A stretch of 64,000 nucleotides of DNA from Nilaparvata lugens (taxonomy: Eukaryota > Arthropoda > Insecta > Hemiptera > Delphacidae), in the NCBI RefSeq assembly GCF_014356525.2, contig NC_052509.1:35832001-35896000 (forward strand), in the 5' to 3' direction. How positions within the stretch are numbered: the first letter of the stretch is position 1; every line of letters starts with the position of its first letter. The notes below the pieces were generated by a model. It searched no databases. It was not told the DNA's origin and worked only from the letters and a program-made list of their open reading frames with translations. Both the position numbers and the translations under genes were made by a program. This document shows positions 34,139-44,599 of the stretch, piece by piece.

Positions 34139-35135
34139 CAGTCAATATATACATAAAAAAGGGGGTGTGCTTGCAATTTATATTGTAGTTCTGATTTTTT
34201 AATATATGTTTTACTTACACGCTGATATCTTGAGAAAAATGCTTTAACCGTCATGACTAACTTATTCAAAAATAAAGCTTGATAAATTCTCTGCAATATT
34301 TGTTCTGTGGTGATTTGTGATAATTGTGCAAACTGTGCAAAAATAGACTAATTGGCAAAGGAATTTGGAGAGTATGTTTTGAACACAATTGTTGACTTCG
34401 CAGCTTTGTTGAGACCAGTTAGAGGGTGAACATATCAAAAGTCCCCATCCCTGACCTTGTGCTAAAGGGATGAGGGTGGTTTAAAAGTTGCATTTTTCAA
34501 TGTTTTGCTTATACGCTCATATCTTGATCTTGAGAATAATGCGTTCAACCGACATGACTAACTATTCAAAAATAGAGCTTGATAAATTCTCTACAATATG
34601 TGTTTTGTGGTGATTTGTGTTATCTCCAACAGTTTTCGAGATATACGCTCTTTAATGTGTAAAATAAGAGCTTTTAATCATTTTTTTGTTAATGTTTTCC
34701 TTCAAATTGAAGAGAAAACAAAGCTCTACAAATCTACTGTGAGCATTCATTTTTAAGATGCATTGTTGGAGAGTTGTAGGCCCTGAAACATCAAAAAATA
34801 GGATTAAAAGCTGTTATTTTAACAATTTTTTTTCGAGCGTATATCTCGAAAACTGTTGGGATAACACAAATCACCACAGAACAAATAATATTGTAGAGAA
34901 TTTATCAAGTTCTATTTTTGAATAGTTAGTCATGTCGGTTGAACGCATAATTCTCAAGATATGAGCGTGTAAGCAAAACATTGAAAAATGCAACTTTTAA
35001 ACCACCCTCATCCCTTTAGCACAAGGGGTAGGGATGGGGACTTTTGATATGTTCACCCTCTAACTGGTCTCAACAAAGCTGCGAAGTCAAAAATTGTGTT
35101 CAAAACATTCTCTCCAAATTCCTTTTAGTCAAATT
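34139..35135. mobile_element. Fold-back element, FB-A modules
   Basis: It begins with 70 bp of the family D head. A partial FB-A module follows (34210-34330), then a full plus-oriented FB-A at about 34345-34665 and its inverted partner at 34826-35120. The FB-A signature runs CAAAAGTCCCCATCCCTGAC, GATGAGGGTGGTTTAAAAGT, GCTTATACGCTCATATCTTG, then TTTTCGAGATATACGCTC. The two arms match over about 300 bp and enclose a central segment with GCATTGTTGGAGAGTTGTAG. No coding capacity. Confidence 0.8.
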
Positions 35136-35140
35136 TCCTT

Positions 35141-36900
35141 TAGCAATCAATGCTCAAAAAAGGGTATAGAGGGAAATGTTTGGAAGACAATTTTTGACCC
35201 CGCAGTTCTGTTGAGGGTAGTGAGGAGGTTAACATATCAAAAGTCCCCACTCCTACCCCCTGTGCTAAGAGGGTGGGGGTGGTTTAAAGGTACCATTTTT
35301 TGGTTTCACGCAAAACACTCATAAAATATGTATCCTTGACTGTCACATAACAAATTAAAGCTTACATAATTTCCTACAATATTCATTTCACAACTTTCTC
35401 CTGTAGTTTTCGAGATTCCGCTCTTGAAGGTGTGACATTTTTGAAAAAACACGTTTGCCACAAATTTTTTTCTATTTTTCTATTATAACTTTTTAAAAAT
35501 CGATGGGAAAACTCCATATTGATTTTGAGCTCATAGAGCATTAAATTCTCTTCAATTTGATGTATAATTTCACACTTTTACGAATTTCCCTACACCTTTT
35601 GCAGCAGCTTTAGTGTTGAGTGTGAAATCTCCATTTTTGCAACAATAGACCAATAGACAAAGTAATTTGGAGGGAATGTATTAATTTTTTTTTTACTTTG
35701 CAGCTTTGTTGAGACTAGTTAGGAGGAGAACATCTATCAAAAGTCACTATTCCTAACTCATTTTCTAAGGGGATGAGGGTGGTTTAAAAGTTGCATTTTT
35801 CAGCGTTTTGCTTCCATGCTCATATCTTGAGAACAATGCGTTCAACCGACATAACTAACTTTTTTAACTTTTTTAATTGAAAAAAGAAGCTCGATAAATT
35901 CTCTACACTTGTTGTTCAGTGGAATTTTGTGATATTCCCAACAGTGCACGAGATATTCGCTCTTGAAGGTGTGTAATTGTTAAAATAACAGGTTTTTATC
36001 CAATGTTTTGTTCTTTCAGTGCTTATAACTCTTCAACAATGCATCATAAAAACTGATGCTTATCGTAGATTTGAAGAGCATAGAATTTTCTTTGAAATGA
36101 TGTATTATTTCACTATTTCAAGTTCACCTTTCATTGTTTTAGCAGCTTCAATGTAGGGGATGAAATTTTCATTTGACAATGACATTTGAATGGGATGTCT
36201 GTGAGACAATTTTTGACATTGTAGCTTGATTTGGACTAGATATAAGGTGAGCGTAGCAAAAGTGCGCATCTTTATTCCCTCTGTTGAAGGTGTGGAACCG
36301 CTGAGTTGACACTTTGTTGCAGCAATGAAAATTACACCCCCTACATTGAAGCTGCTATAACAATGAAAGGAAAACTTGGAATAGTGAAATAATACATAAT
36401 TTCAAAGAGAATTCGATGCTCTTCAAATCTACGATAACCATATTATATTATAGAAAAAGTTGTTAGATCAATATTGTAGGAAATTATGTAAGGTTTAATT
36501 TTTTATAGAATAGAATGGAATAGAATAGCTGCCTTTATTTTTACCTAGGAGGGCGGAGTTAGGGCGCAGCCGGCCCTCTCTTATACTCAACCCTCCAATA
36601 CAAAGCTGAATAATTCAAGATTAAACAAATACAAATTGAGAAAGAAATATATACAGTATTACAAACAAGGTTGATAAATAAATAGGATAGTCATGTCTGT
36701 AAAATGCATAATTTTCTAGTTATATGCGAGAAACCAAAAAAATGGTACTTTTGAACCACCCCCACCCTCTTAGCACAGGGGGTAGGGGTGGGACTTTTGA
36801 TACGTTTACCTCCTCACTGCCCTAAACAGGACTTCGGGGTTAAAAATTGTCTTCCAAACTTTTCCCTCTACACCCTTTATTGAGCATTCATTGCCAGTAC
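35141..36900. mobile_element. Fold-back element, FB-B arms around an FB-A copy
   Basis: The plus FB-B arm at 35148-35445 and minus FB-B arm at 36440-36895 share AATGCTCAAAAAAGGGTATA, ACTCCTACCCCCTGTGCTAA, then GGGTGGGGGTGGTTT. Between them lie an FB-A-like module (35640-35985) and an inner palindrome with arms near 36075-36175 and 36335-36440 (AATAATACAT, AAGCTGCTATAACAATGAAA). FB-A and FB-B are alignable paralogues: both place a CAAAAGTCCCC block, a G-rich block and a TTCGAGAT block in the same order. A LINE 3' end interrupts the right arm at 36514-36684. Confidence 0.78.
36514..36684 (-). mobile_element. Truncated non-LTR retrotransposon 3' end with (TATTC)n tail
   Basis: On the minus strand it reads GGGCCGGCTGCGCCCTAACT, CCGCCCTCCTAGG, AATAAAGGCAGC and then TATTC repeats. 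The pentamer tail and truncation are typical of LINE or SINE retroposition. It splits the FB-B arm; comparison with the intact arm at 54705-54725 shows GAATAG (36508-36513) on one side and GGATAG (36685-36690) on the other as an imperfect 6-bp duplication. Confidence 0.7.
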
Positions 36901-37536
36901 TAAACTGCTGATTTCGAAGATGAAGAAATTTGGTTTCACCAGCAAAACTAACGCCGCTGCCTTACTAAGCAAAAGATTAGAGTAGATCAAAGTGGCAGTG
37001 AGCTGCTATAACAATGAGCGAACAGTGTGTAAACAAGAAAACATAACCTAGAAATTCAACAATTTTTGGGAATATAGAGAAATATTTTCAGATAAATACA
37101 GTAATATATTATAGTTTTTTTTCTAATATAGTAACGCAAAATATTGAATAATATTAGATTCGTAGAAAATCAAATAAATTACGAAACTCAACTTTACTCA
37201 GATTTTGAATATAAATTAGTTTATTGACATATTTTAAATATGCATCTAGGTTAGTTATTGGTTATTGATATAAATGTTTTATAACATCAATTCGATAAAA
37301 CTGGATAGCAAATTCGTTTTTATGGTTACCATTATTTATATCAAATTTAAATATGCTTCTGAAAACTATAAATTATTATATTCATATAAACCGACAGCTG
37401 GGAGAAGGTGTAATAAATATAAGCATACAACATACGACTTTCGACTCAACAGTAAACAAATCTCCGCCATATTACCATACATTTCCTTAACGAAAGATTA
37501 CAGAGCTTCAATTGGCCAAGATTGGGCAATTTGTCT
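36901..37536. other. Unique AT-rich sequence, no supported gene
   Basis: An 88-codon plus-strand frame at 37274-37540 has no domain and overlaps the edge of the MITE, so it is not called. Confidence 0.4.
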
Positions 37537-37541
37537 TTAAC

Positions 37542-37729
37542 GGCTGGTCACACACCGATTAGTCAAGACAAGACTAGTCACGTTTAGTCACAATACTTCA
37601 CAGTTGCTTATATGAAGTCTTGTCTAATTGCAATGACTAATCAGTGTGTGTTGCGTCATAAGCAGCAATGTGACGTATAGTGACTAAACGTGACTAGTCT
37701 TGTCTTGACTTATCGGTGTGTGACCAGCC
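37542..37729. mobile_element. Near-perfect palindromic MITE (GGCTGGTCACACACCG ends)
   Basis: 188 bp; outer arms of about 50 bp are complementary: GGCTGGTCACACACCGATTA, then GTCAAGACAAGACTAGTCAC, then GTTTAGTCA, and their reverse complements. TTA lies near both edges (37537-37539 and 37730-37732), suggesting a PIF-like TWA target. The very low arm divergence indicates a young copy. Confidence 0.85.
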
Positions 37730-37732
37730 TTA

Positions 37733-38650
37733 GTCGTTAGCTTTAACAGTGAAAGCAGTGTGGCGATTTTGTCAGTTAAGGGCTAACTGCAGATTACGCT
37801 TCCTCTAACGGCGCGTTTTGTTCCTGGTGAAAACGGGCCTGAGCATCTTATCCATTGTACAGTATAAAAAAATAAGGCAATAGTATTATTATTTTAGTAG
37901 CTAGGCTCACTATACTGGGTTCTGAATTTATACGTATTACATAATTTATAATGCCGAATTTGTACATTCATTTATTCATTATTCATAATAAGAAATAGTA
38001 TTAGTATTTCTGAGAAATACTAGATTTAAAAAATTAGTTCCAGTGGATTATAGAGGTCTGTAGTTGATCGTCGTGGAAATTAGTTGAAAACCACAAAGGC
38101 ATATGAAATCTTCCACTGAAAGCATCATTCCTTGTATTTGTAACAAGTATTATGCAGATTATTTAACGAATATAGCTTATTGCATATGATACTCCTATTC
38201 CAAACCCAAGCTTGAGTACAACATTATTTTACGTTGAATAATTTCCAGTTTCGTCCGTCTTTTATGTGTCACATTTATAACACATGATGTATAAGATTTT
38301 ATCTGCTTCATAAACAGAAACTATTTCTGACATTGGATCACATTGAAAAACTGATTGATTGTGAACTGTTCAAATCCTTCAAATGTTGTCCAATATTTGG
38401 TGACTTCATCTGTTAACGAGAAAAGTTTCATTGATAACAAATGATCCAGAAATCGTTCCCTATCAAAGTTCAGACTCTAAAAAAAATAGCTCAGGATTTG
38501 ACAAATTGTTGACTTGACCTAATATTGTATAAAACAGGATTGGATATCAACTTTGTTATTGCTTTCACGTATGTGAAGGACGAACTTGTTGAATAAAATT
38601 CAACTTTTGCTGATAACTTTTTGAGACAGCTACATTAGAGATGAAATTAC
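37733..38650. other. Unique AT-rich sequence, no gene seen
   Basis: No supported element or coding region. Confidence 0.45.
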
Positions 38651-38654
38651 TTCT

Positions 38655-38832
38655 TTTATTGCGGATGATGCTTATATGAGCTTTTTGCTTGTGCGTGGGT
38701 AATGGAAATGTATGAGATGATCAAACGTCCATGCCTATTCGATGGGATTCGGCGGGATTCGAACCCGCGACCAGGTAGCACTAGTAGGCTGAAGGTTCAA
38801 CGCCTTGGTCAACTCAGCTTTCTGGCCGGCTT
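38655..38832 (-). mobile_element. tRNA-derived SINE
   Basis: The minus-strand head from 38832 reads GCCGGCCAGAAAGCTGAGTT with an A-box-like AGCTGAGTTGACCAAGGC (about 38802-38820). A perfect pol III B box, GGTTCGAATCC, lies at 38755-38765. The 5' GCCGGCC does not pair with the 3' CGAATCC, so it is not a functional tRNA. A body with ATCATCTCATACATTTCC and ACCCACGCACAAGC follows. The body is shared with 30495-30592 and more weakly with 59290-59345. Confidence 0.7.
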
Positions 38833-40048
38833 TTATATATGAATCTGCTATATTCTGAATAAGATAGGCTGAATAAAATATCTCTTCTATTACATCATTA
38901 GACATCTCGACGACAAATTTACAAAAATAATACGTAATATTCAAAAGGTATTGGGTATTGAATTTTCAGTTATCAGCCTATTATTATTTCTTCTAAATCG
39001 AGTTGGTCATCGTTTTTTGTTGAGATCTCAATACAATTATTAAAAAATAATTGATCACATTACACACCATAGGCATGTTTCATTGTAACATGTTTGAATC
39101 ATATGACCTTGAATCTATTGATCTGTGATTTACAAATTTAAGAAATAGAGAATTCAGTGTAGGAATCAAATTATAAAGTCCAGTTTATAAATTATTTATA
39201 TAATAATTATACAATTATTGTATTAAACTGAAAGTTTAACTGGTTAGTTTGAAACCGAATAAAGAGACTAGATATTGTCAAACTACAGATTTATGAAAAA
39301 TTGAGATACCGGTTTTGGCTGTTACACCATTATCAATCTGTGGAGAGAGATTTTTAATAAATCTGTTGTTTCACAGTATCTATTATTTTCATTTAGTATG
39401 TATAACCACTACAATATCACCTTCACATCACAACTACTCAGAAAGCTAGTATGAGAACACAACATGAAAATAATATCACCTGAAAAACTGATAAACTTCA
39501 GCTTATAATGTACTGCATTTTAAAATACGTACAGCTCATTTAAAAGAGGTTCCACTGTAAAACATGCAAACATGAGTATAATATTGTGGAACATTATAAA
39601 ATTTATATTTCATATCCACCCTTCACGAACCTACCACTGATTTAAAAAAAATCGCCATAACCTTCAACTTGAGTTGAACTACTTAAATCAAAGAAAACAT
39701 TTATTTATGAGCGTAGTGAGATCTATTCTGATCATATAATATTTTTTTAGATAAGAAAACTCCCAAGGAATAACTTTTGATAAGGTATCGATCTACAATA
39801 TTGATATTGATTTAATCTCTTATTAATAATTAGGAACGTCGAATTCTTTGACCAAATGCTGTAAGCATGAGATTCTATTTGTAGTGATACTTGATAACCA
39901 ATAGTAAGGTAACAAATAGGATGTAAGCTGTTGATATTCATGTTATCTGAATTAACTAATATATTTATTCATTTCATAATAATGTACTATTAAGACAACA
40001 GGCTTAAACTGAATCTGCTCCTCTTCTAATTAATGACAATAATCTAAA
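38833..40048. other. Unique AT-rich sequence, no gene seen
   Basis: No supported ORF, repeat boundary or RNA. A 64-codon minus frame at 39747-39941 is not convincing. Confidence 0.45.
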
Positions 40049-40512
40049 CAATAATAATAATAATTTCTCTGATTGCCAATGAATTGCAACCAGAGGAGTT
40101 TATTGACAAAACATATACATATTTGTTATATTATACATACAAAATTGCTAATACTAAACTTAGTTTTAATTATGATACCCCACTATAATATGTGTCGAGG
40201 TGATCATAATATTATTTTCTAAAACATGTATAAAAATGTGATTAGTAATTTTAGTTATAAAGGTTGTTAGTTATTAAAGGTAGAATAAAAAGAAGACAGT
40301 AGTTCATTCTATATCCTATTTACAATGAGCTCCTCGGTCTGGTAAATGCCAGTATCATATAACCAATTCTGTACTGCTCTTTTAAATCTATTTATATTTA
40401 TTTCGTCCTTCGCGTTCTGAGGGATTTTATTGTAAATTCTAGGACCTAAATATTGTACAGATCTCCATAGGTCAATAGTCCATAGGTTTTGTACCTCATT
40501 TTCGAATTTCAG
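40049..40512 (-). pseudogene. 5'-truncated LINE: ORF2 C-terminus, 3' UTR and (ATT)n tail
   Basis: The minus strand reads LWRSVQYLGPRIYNKIPQNA, then NRFKRAVQNWLYDTGIYQ, ending at TAG (40309-40311). This is the conserved C-terminal end of many LINE ORF2 proteins (GPxIxNxIP followed by FKxxxxNWL). About 240 bp of 3' UTR follow, with AATAAA near 40095, and the copy ends in ATT repeats at 40050-40065. The last roughly 65 codons are uninterrupted. The 5' side is truncated near 40512. Confidence 0.75.
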
Positions 40513-41324
40513 TAATACAGAAAAAGTAGGCTACCAGATAAATATTTGAGTCTATTTTTGTCTTCCCTTGGCTGAAGAAGAATAATTATTAGCATTCACT
40601 GTGAATACTACAGTTGAAAGTGAATTATAAAAATCACATGATCCGTACTCGCTGTGCTTACAGTGCTTGTGATAATTTCTATTAAAAAAAACACTTTTCA
40701 AGTCTATTTATTTCTTTAAATTAAATGCAATTATTCTACCATTTTCTCCCTCAATACAATCAATCACTTGTTAGTAGGCCTAAAAAACAGAACGGGCAAA
40801 CAAAAACAAATATAACTAATACTATAGCAGGCGTGAATTTCATAATTTAGCAAACTTATAAGTAGCAATTACAAATTGTAGACAAATAACAAAAACCTTA
40901 TAGTGTGGCTCAGTTTTTAAAAACTTAATAGTACAAATAACTTCTTTTAGTCATTATAAAATAATTATATGCAACAAAATATTAGAACTTCTGCAATGAA
41001 TTTTCTCATCCAGTTGATAAAATTTTACCTGCTTCTAAGATTGGAATGCAATTTATTCAATGTGAAGAAAATTCGTCATTTTATCGAAGCGATATGCTTG
41101 TATTTATCCAAAATTTAAATACTATGGAAGACTATAATCTTCAAAGTTTATGGGTCGCCTGGAATATGTGGAAGAATTGATAGGGGATTATTTCAATAGA
41201 ATATTACAACCATAATTATTTTTAATTATATTGAAATTATTTTAATTTTCATTTAAAACTGCGGTGGGCTACTCAATTGAACAAGGCAAGTTTTTTTTAT
41301 AAAACGGAAAAATCTAAAATAACT
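40513..41324. other. Unique AT-rich sequence, no gene seen
   Basis: No supported feature. Confidence 0.45.
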
Positions 41325-41491
41325 TTTTGTTATTGAACAGAACGAACAGCAGTCAAATTTATTCACTTACTGTGAAAATGTGATCTTCCGGCATGAAGAT
41401 GGCGGACCTGCCGAAAGATCTCGTCACAATAAGTGAATAAACTAATTTATTGAAGAAATTTGACTGCTAGTTGTTCTATTTAATAACAAAA
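41325..41491. mobile_element. Palindromic MITE
   Basis: TTTTTGTTATTGAACAGAAC with GCAGTCAAATTT is mirrored by AAATTTGACTGC and GTTCTATTTAATAACAAAAC. The inner arms (TTATTCACTTACTGTGA and partner) continue to a loop with GATGGCGGACCTG. Confidence 0.8.
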
Positions 41492-42053
41492 CAGTGATTT
41501 GATAGTAAGCAGTTCGTGATTGATAACAACATTGGAGAATTCTAAAATAATGTAGTTAAAATAAACTGTAATAATTATGTATGTCTGATTGGTCAATGCA
41601 CATTTTTATTTTCATTTGGTTATCTGAACAATCAATGACTTTTGGTAAATATTTGGTTCGCATACAATAGAATTAATATCAGTTTCCTTTTGCAAATCAT
41701 TGATAATATTTAAAGTGTCAAAAAACATTATCAAACATATAGCTTGGCTCAAGTTTCATAATCTATAAACCTAGAATACAGTGGAAATTTTTTAATAATA
41801 TTTAGTACCTATATTAATATACTGCATTATTTCAAGCTTGGATATCATCAAATTATGGAAATATCCTTGAATGAAACCCATAGGGAAATCGTAGACGGGT
41901 GTGTATGCTTTAAATAATATATTGTTCAAATATTAAGAAAAAAACGTATTTGTCAAGTAATTTATCATTGAAAGAAGTTGATAATTCTGAAGATTATCCT
42001 GAGACCATTCTTGGATATTGAGAGAAGCAATTAAAATCAACGTTTATATTAAA
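41492..42053. other. Unique AT-rich sequence, no gene seen
   Basis: No supported feature. Confidence 0.45.
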
Positions 42054-42425
42054 CTAGCAAGGCACCCGTTCTTCGCTACGCAAATTGAAAGATAGATTAT
42101 TTTTGCAAGATATTTATAATCAAAATGGTTATAATCGTTTTTGAGATGCATCATACAAACAAAAATTGCTTGATGAATAGAACAGGATTAACAAATTAAT
42201 ACAGTCTCGTCACTGTCATAGAATTTTGTATCCGGAAAAGTGCTCTACTTATATGAAAATGTTAACATATAATATACATTATCGGATGGGAGACGGGAAG
42301 AAGAATGTTCATGCTACAGGAGTCGATCTACACCTGGCTATCGGCCTAATCCAAGTTTCATTCAAATACATTCAAAAATCGTTTTCAGTAAGTGTGATGA
42401 TAAGTTGCGTTGCTATCACCTCACT
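42054..42425 (-). mobile_element. Possible Helitron-like 3' terminus
   Basis: On the minus strand the sequence ends GCGTAGCGAAGAACGGGTGC then CTTGCTAG, with T following. A GC-rich near-hairpin just before a terminal CTAG is the Helitron 3' pattern. The 5' TC end and the target A|T could not be fixed, and no Rep/helicase is present. The right limit given is arbitrary; the block with CACCTGGCTATCGGCC (42334-42349) probably belongs to it. Confidence 0.3.
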
Positions 42426-42480
42426 TTGAACAACACATTTAACACTGTTGAAAAATACTTTCAACTGAGAATTTTAAAAA

Positions 42481-43286
42481 TCTGGTGTGGCGCACTCACA
42501 CAACTTTCCTTGCCGTTATGAAAATTGATCACCTTCACGCGCAAATAAAGTCTACTAATAAACAAAGATCTGAGGCAGCTGGTGACAGGACAATACCGCT
42601 GGAGACACACGAGGTCTGCTATCTCTTCATAGTGAATCATTTAATAGAATCAACAGTTTGCAATATTGCATAATCACATTTTCTCGAATTTCGAGCCTAT
42701 TTACAATTTTAGGTGGAAATGTTACTGAACATTAATTGTAGAGACTTTCATGCTCAATCTTTTCCACTCGAAATTCTTTGTTTAAATTGCATCTAAGCCT
42801 GATAATTGAGAGTCTAAAATCAAACTTTGCATAGATGGGATGGAGCTCCTGAAATTTTTACAGATATGGGACTTGTGGCAGTTGATAGAGCTTATCAATG
42901 ACTATTTTAGGTATAGATTTAATCAAAATCGTTGGAGCCATTTTCGAGGAAATCGCAAAAAACTCTTGTTTTTGACAACATTTTTGCCATTTTAGCCGCC
43001 ATCTTGAATCGCATTGATCAAATCTGTTCGTGTCGGATCCTTATATTGTAAGGACCTTAAGTTCCAAATTTCAAGTCATTCCGTTAATTGGGAGATGAGA
43101 TATCGTGTACACAGACGCACATTCACTCATACACACACACACACACACACATACAGACCAATACCCAAAAAGCACTTTTTTGGACTCAGGGGACCTTGAA
43201 ACGTATAGAAATTTAGAAATTGTGGTACCTTAATTTTTTTCGGAAAGCAATACTTTCTTTACCTATGGTAATAGGGCAAGGAAAGT
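42481..43286 (+). mobile_element. Family A repeat, copy 3
   Basis: It starts TCTGGTGTGGCGCACTCACA and ends GGGCAAGGAAAGT, with AAAAA on both sides (42476-42480 and 43287-43291). The CA microsatellite is at 43129-43152. One tandem unit. It resembles copy 4 more than copies 1 and 2 (shared TTAGCCGCCATCTTGAAT and CGTTATGAAAATTGATC). Confidence 0.85.
43129..43152 (+). repeat. (CA)n microsatellite inside family A copy 3
   Basis: ACACAC tract at the family's fixed internal position. Confidence 0.85.
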
Positions 43287-43758
43287 AAAAAGCATTCAAG
43301 TTAGCGATGCTTTATGATAGTTCCCTTTATGTACTCATCTTGTCATCAGGAAATATGTTTCTTGAATCATGCAATGTTTTCAAATAACATTGCCTAAACT
43401 TTAATAACCACAGCTGTTAATTTTCTCTCTTCTCTTCTCCGTCTTCAACAAACGATGGAAATTTCTGTTTCAATCAGCTGCCACTTGGAGCAATTTTCCT
43501 CTCAATTCATCTCAAAGATGAGACTCAGCTCACATTTTTATATCACGAACCTCTATTTGCTATGAGCAAATGATCTGCCCTCTATCGGCAAAGAATGAAA
43601 AAAATTATGATTATAGTGTTTTGTGCAATAAATGAATAAATTTAGCCTTAGTCTTGTAAATTATGTGCATGTGAATGATAGGGTCAAATAATTCATGGAA
43701 TAATAATTGAAGTGTTGGAAGTGCTCTGTAGAATAGTAGCCCAATTGCAACGAATTTT

Positions 43759-44058
43759 GTGGAATATTGGGCGGGGCTTAAGAGTCGACCTCGACTTTAT
43801 TCATTGGCAATTGATATTTCCGTTGTATGTTATAAATTAGCAGTGTTTATGTTATTTTTGCTTAAGCTTGCTGAAAATAAAGATCAAATTCCAAATGAAG
43901 TTGATTCGGAATTGGTTGACTCTGTTATCCATGGATCTGTTACATATTCTGGAATTCTTGGCATAGCCCATCGCTTACTTTTCGTTTCACTTGTCCAAAA
44001 GTGTAAAAGTAGCGAATCCACTGATTCTTTTTTACATGGAAGTCCATTCATACTGTAA
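43759..44058 (+). CDS. Small unknown ORF (uncertain)
   Basis: 99 codons with a hydrophobic segment (VCYKLAVFMLFLLKLAE, about residues 23-39) and an acidic NEVDSELVDS stretch. No domain is recognised. The next plus-strand frame (44091-44309) ends PYTPWDDPEWKIIY in another frame, so if the two belong together a frameshift or intron separates them. Base composition is slightly less AT-rich than the surroundings. It could be a decayed gene or chance. Confidence 0.2.
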   Translation: MEYWAGLKSRPRLYSLAIDISVVCYKLAVFMLFLLKLAENKDQIPNEVDSELVDSVIHGSVTYSGILGIAHRLLFVSLVQKCKSSESTDSFLHGSPFIL

Positions 44059-44374
44059 CGATTTTAATTTTTTTTTTTTGGTCACTGTTCGTGAGCCATG
44101 TTGTAAGGGTTTTAAAATTATGTCCCTGTTTTAGGGAACATGTGCAACGGATTTTTCTATTTTTGTCTAAATTAATAATTTGCAAACTTTTTTTTAAGAG
44201 AAAAGAGGGCTTGATGATCGGAATTAAATTCACTCTAAAAATACATGAAAATTCAAATAGGAAACCTTATACTCCTTGGGATGACCCTGAATGGAAAATA
44301 ATATATTAGGAGGTGGATAAACACAACTAGAACTGGCAGAATGATAATGATAAAATGTGATATTCCACTCACCA

Positions 44375-44573
44375 CTGTTAATAATAATTTCCTTACGCAC
44401 GAGACGACACAGCTTGACACGGCAACTTTCGGGATCGCACTGTTCACTGCCAACTTTGTAACCGCACTGTCTTTTTCAATCACTATCGGTTCATCACTTG
44501 TATTTTCCTGTACATTTGGTATCACTGCCGGTAAGGAACGGGAAAAAGGAAGGGTGAAGGAGTTGTTTTTCAA
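44375..44573 (-). CDS. Exon-like open frame ending at a donor (uncertain)
   Basis: A minus-strand frame of 66 codons, with SLPAVIPNVQENTSDEPIVI in its first half and KLAVNSAIPKVAVSSCVVSC in its second, runs into a consensus GTGAGT donor at 44369-44374. The region is richer in GC and in non-A/T third positions than its neighbours. No family is recognised, and the start and partner exons were not found. A plus-strand frame over the same bases (44341-44598) is similarly open, so strand is uncertain. Confidence 0.2.
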
Positions 44574-44599
44574 CTATTATGTGTTGGAGCTTGGCTAGA

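Noticed and set aside
38755..38832. A tRNA gene on the minus strand
   Set aside because: It has a perfect B box and an A-box-like block, but the acceptor ends do not pair and a SINE body follows; called as SINE.
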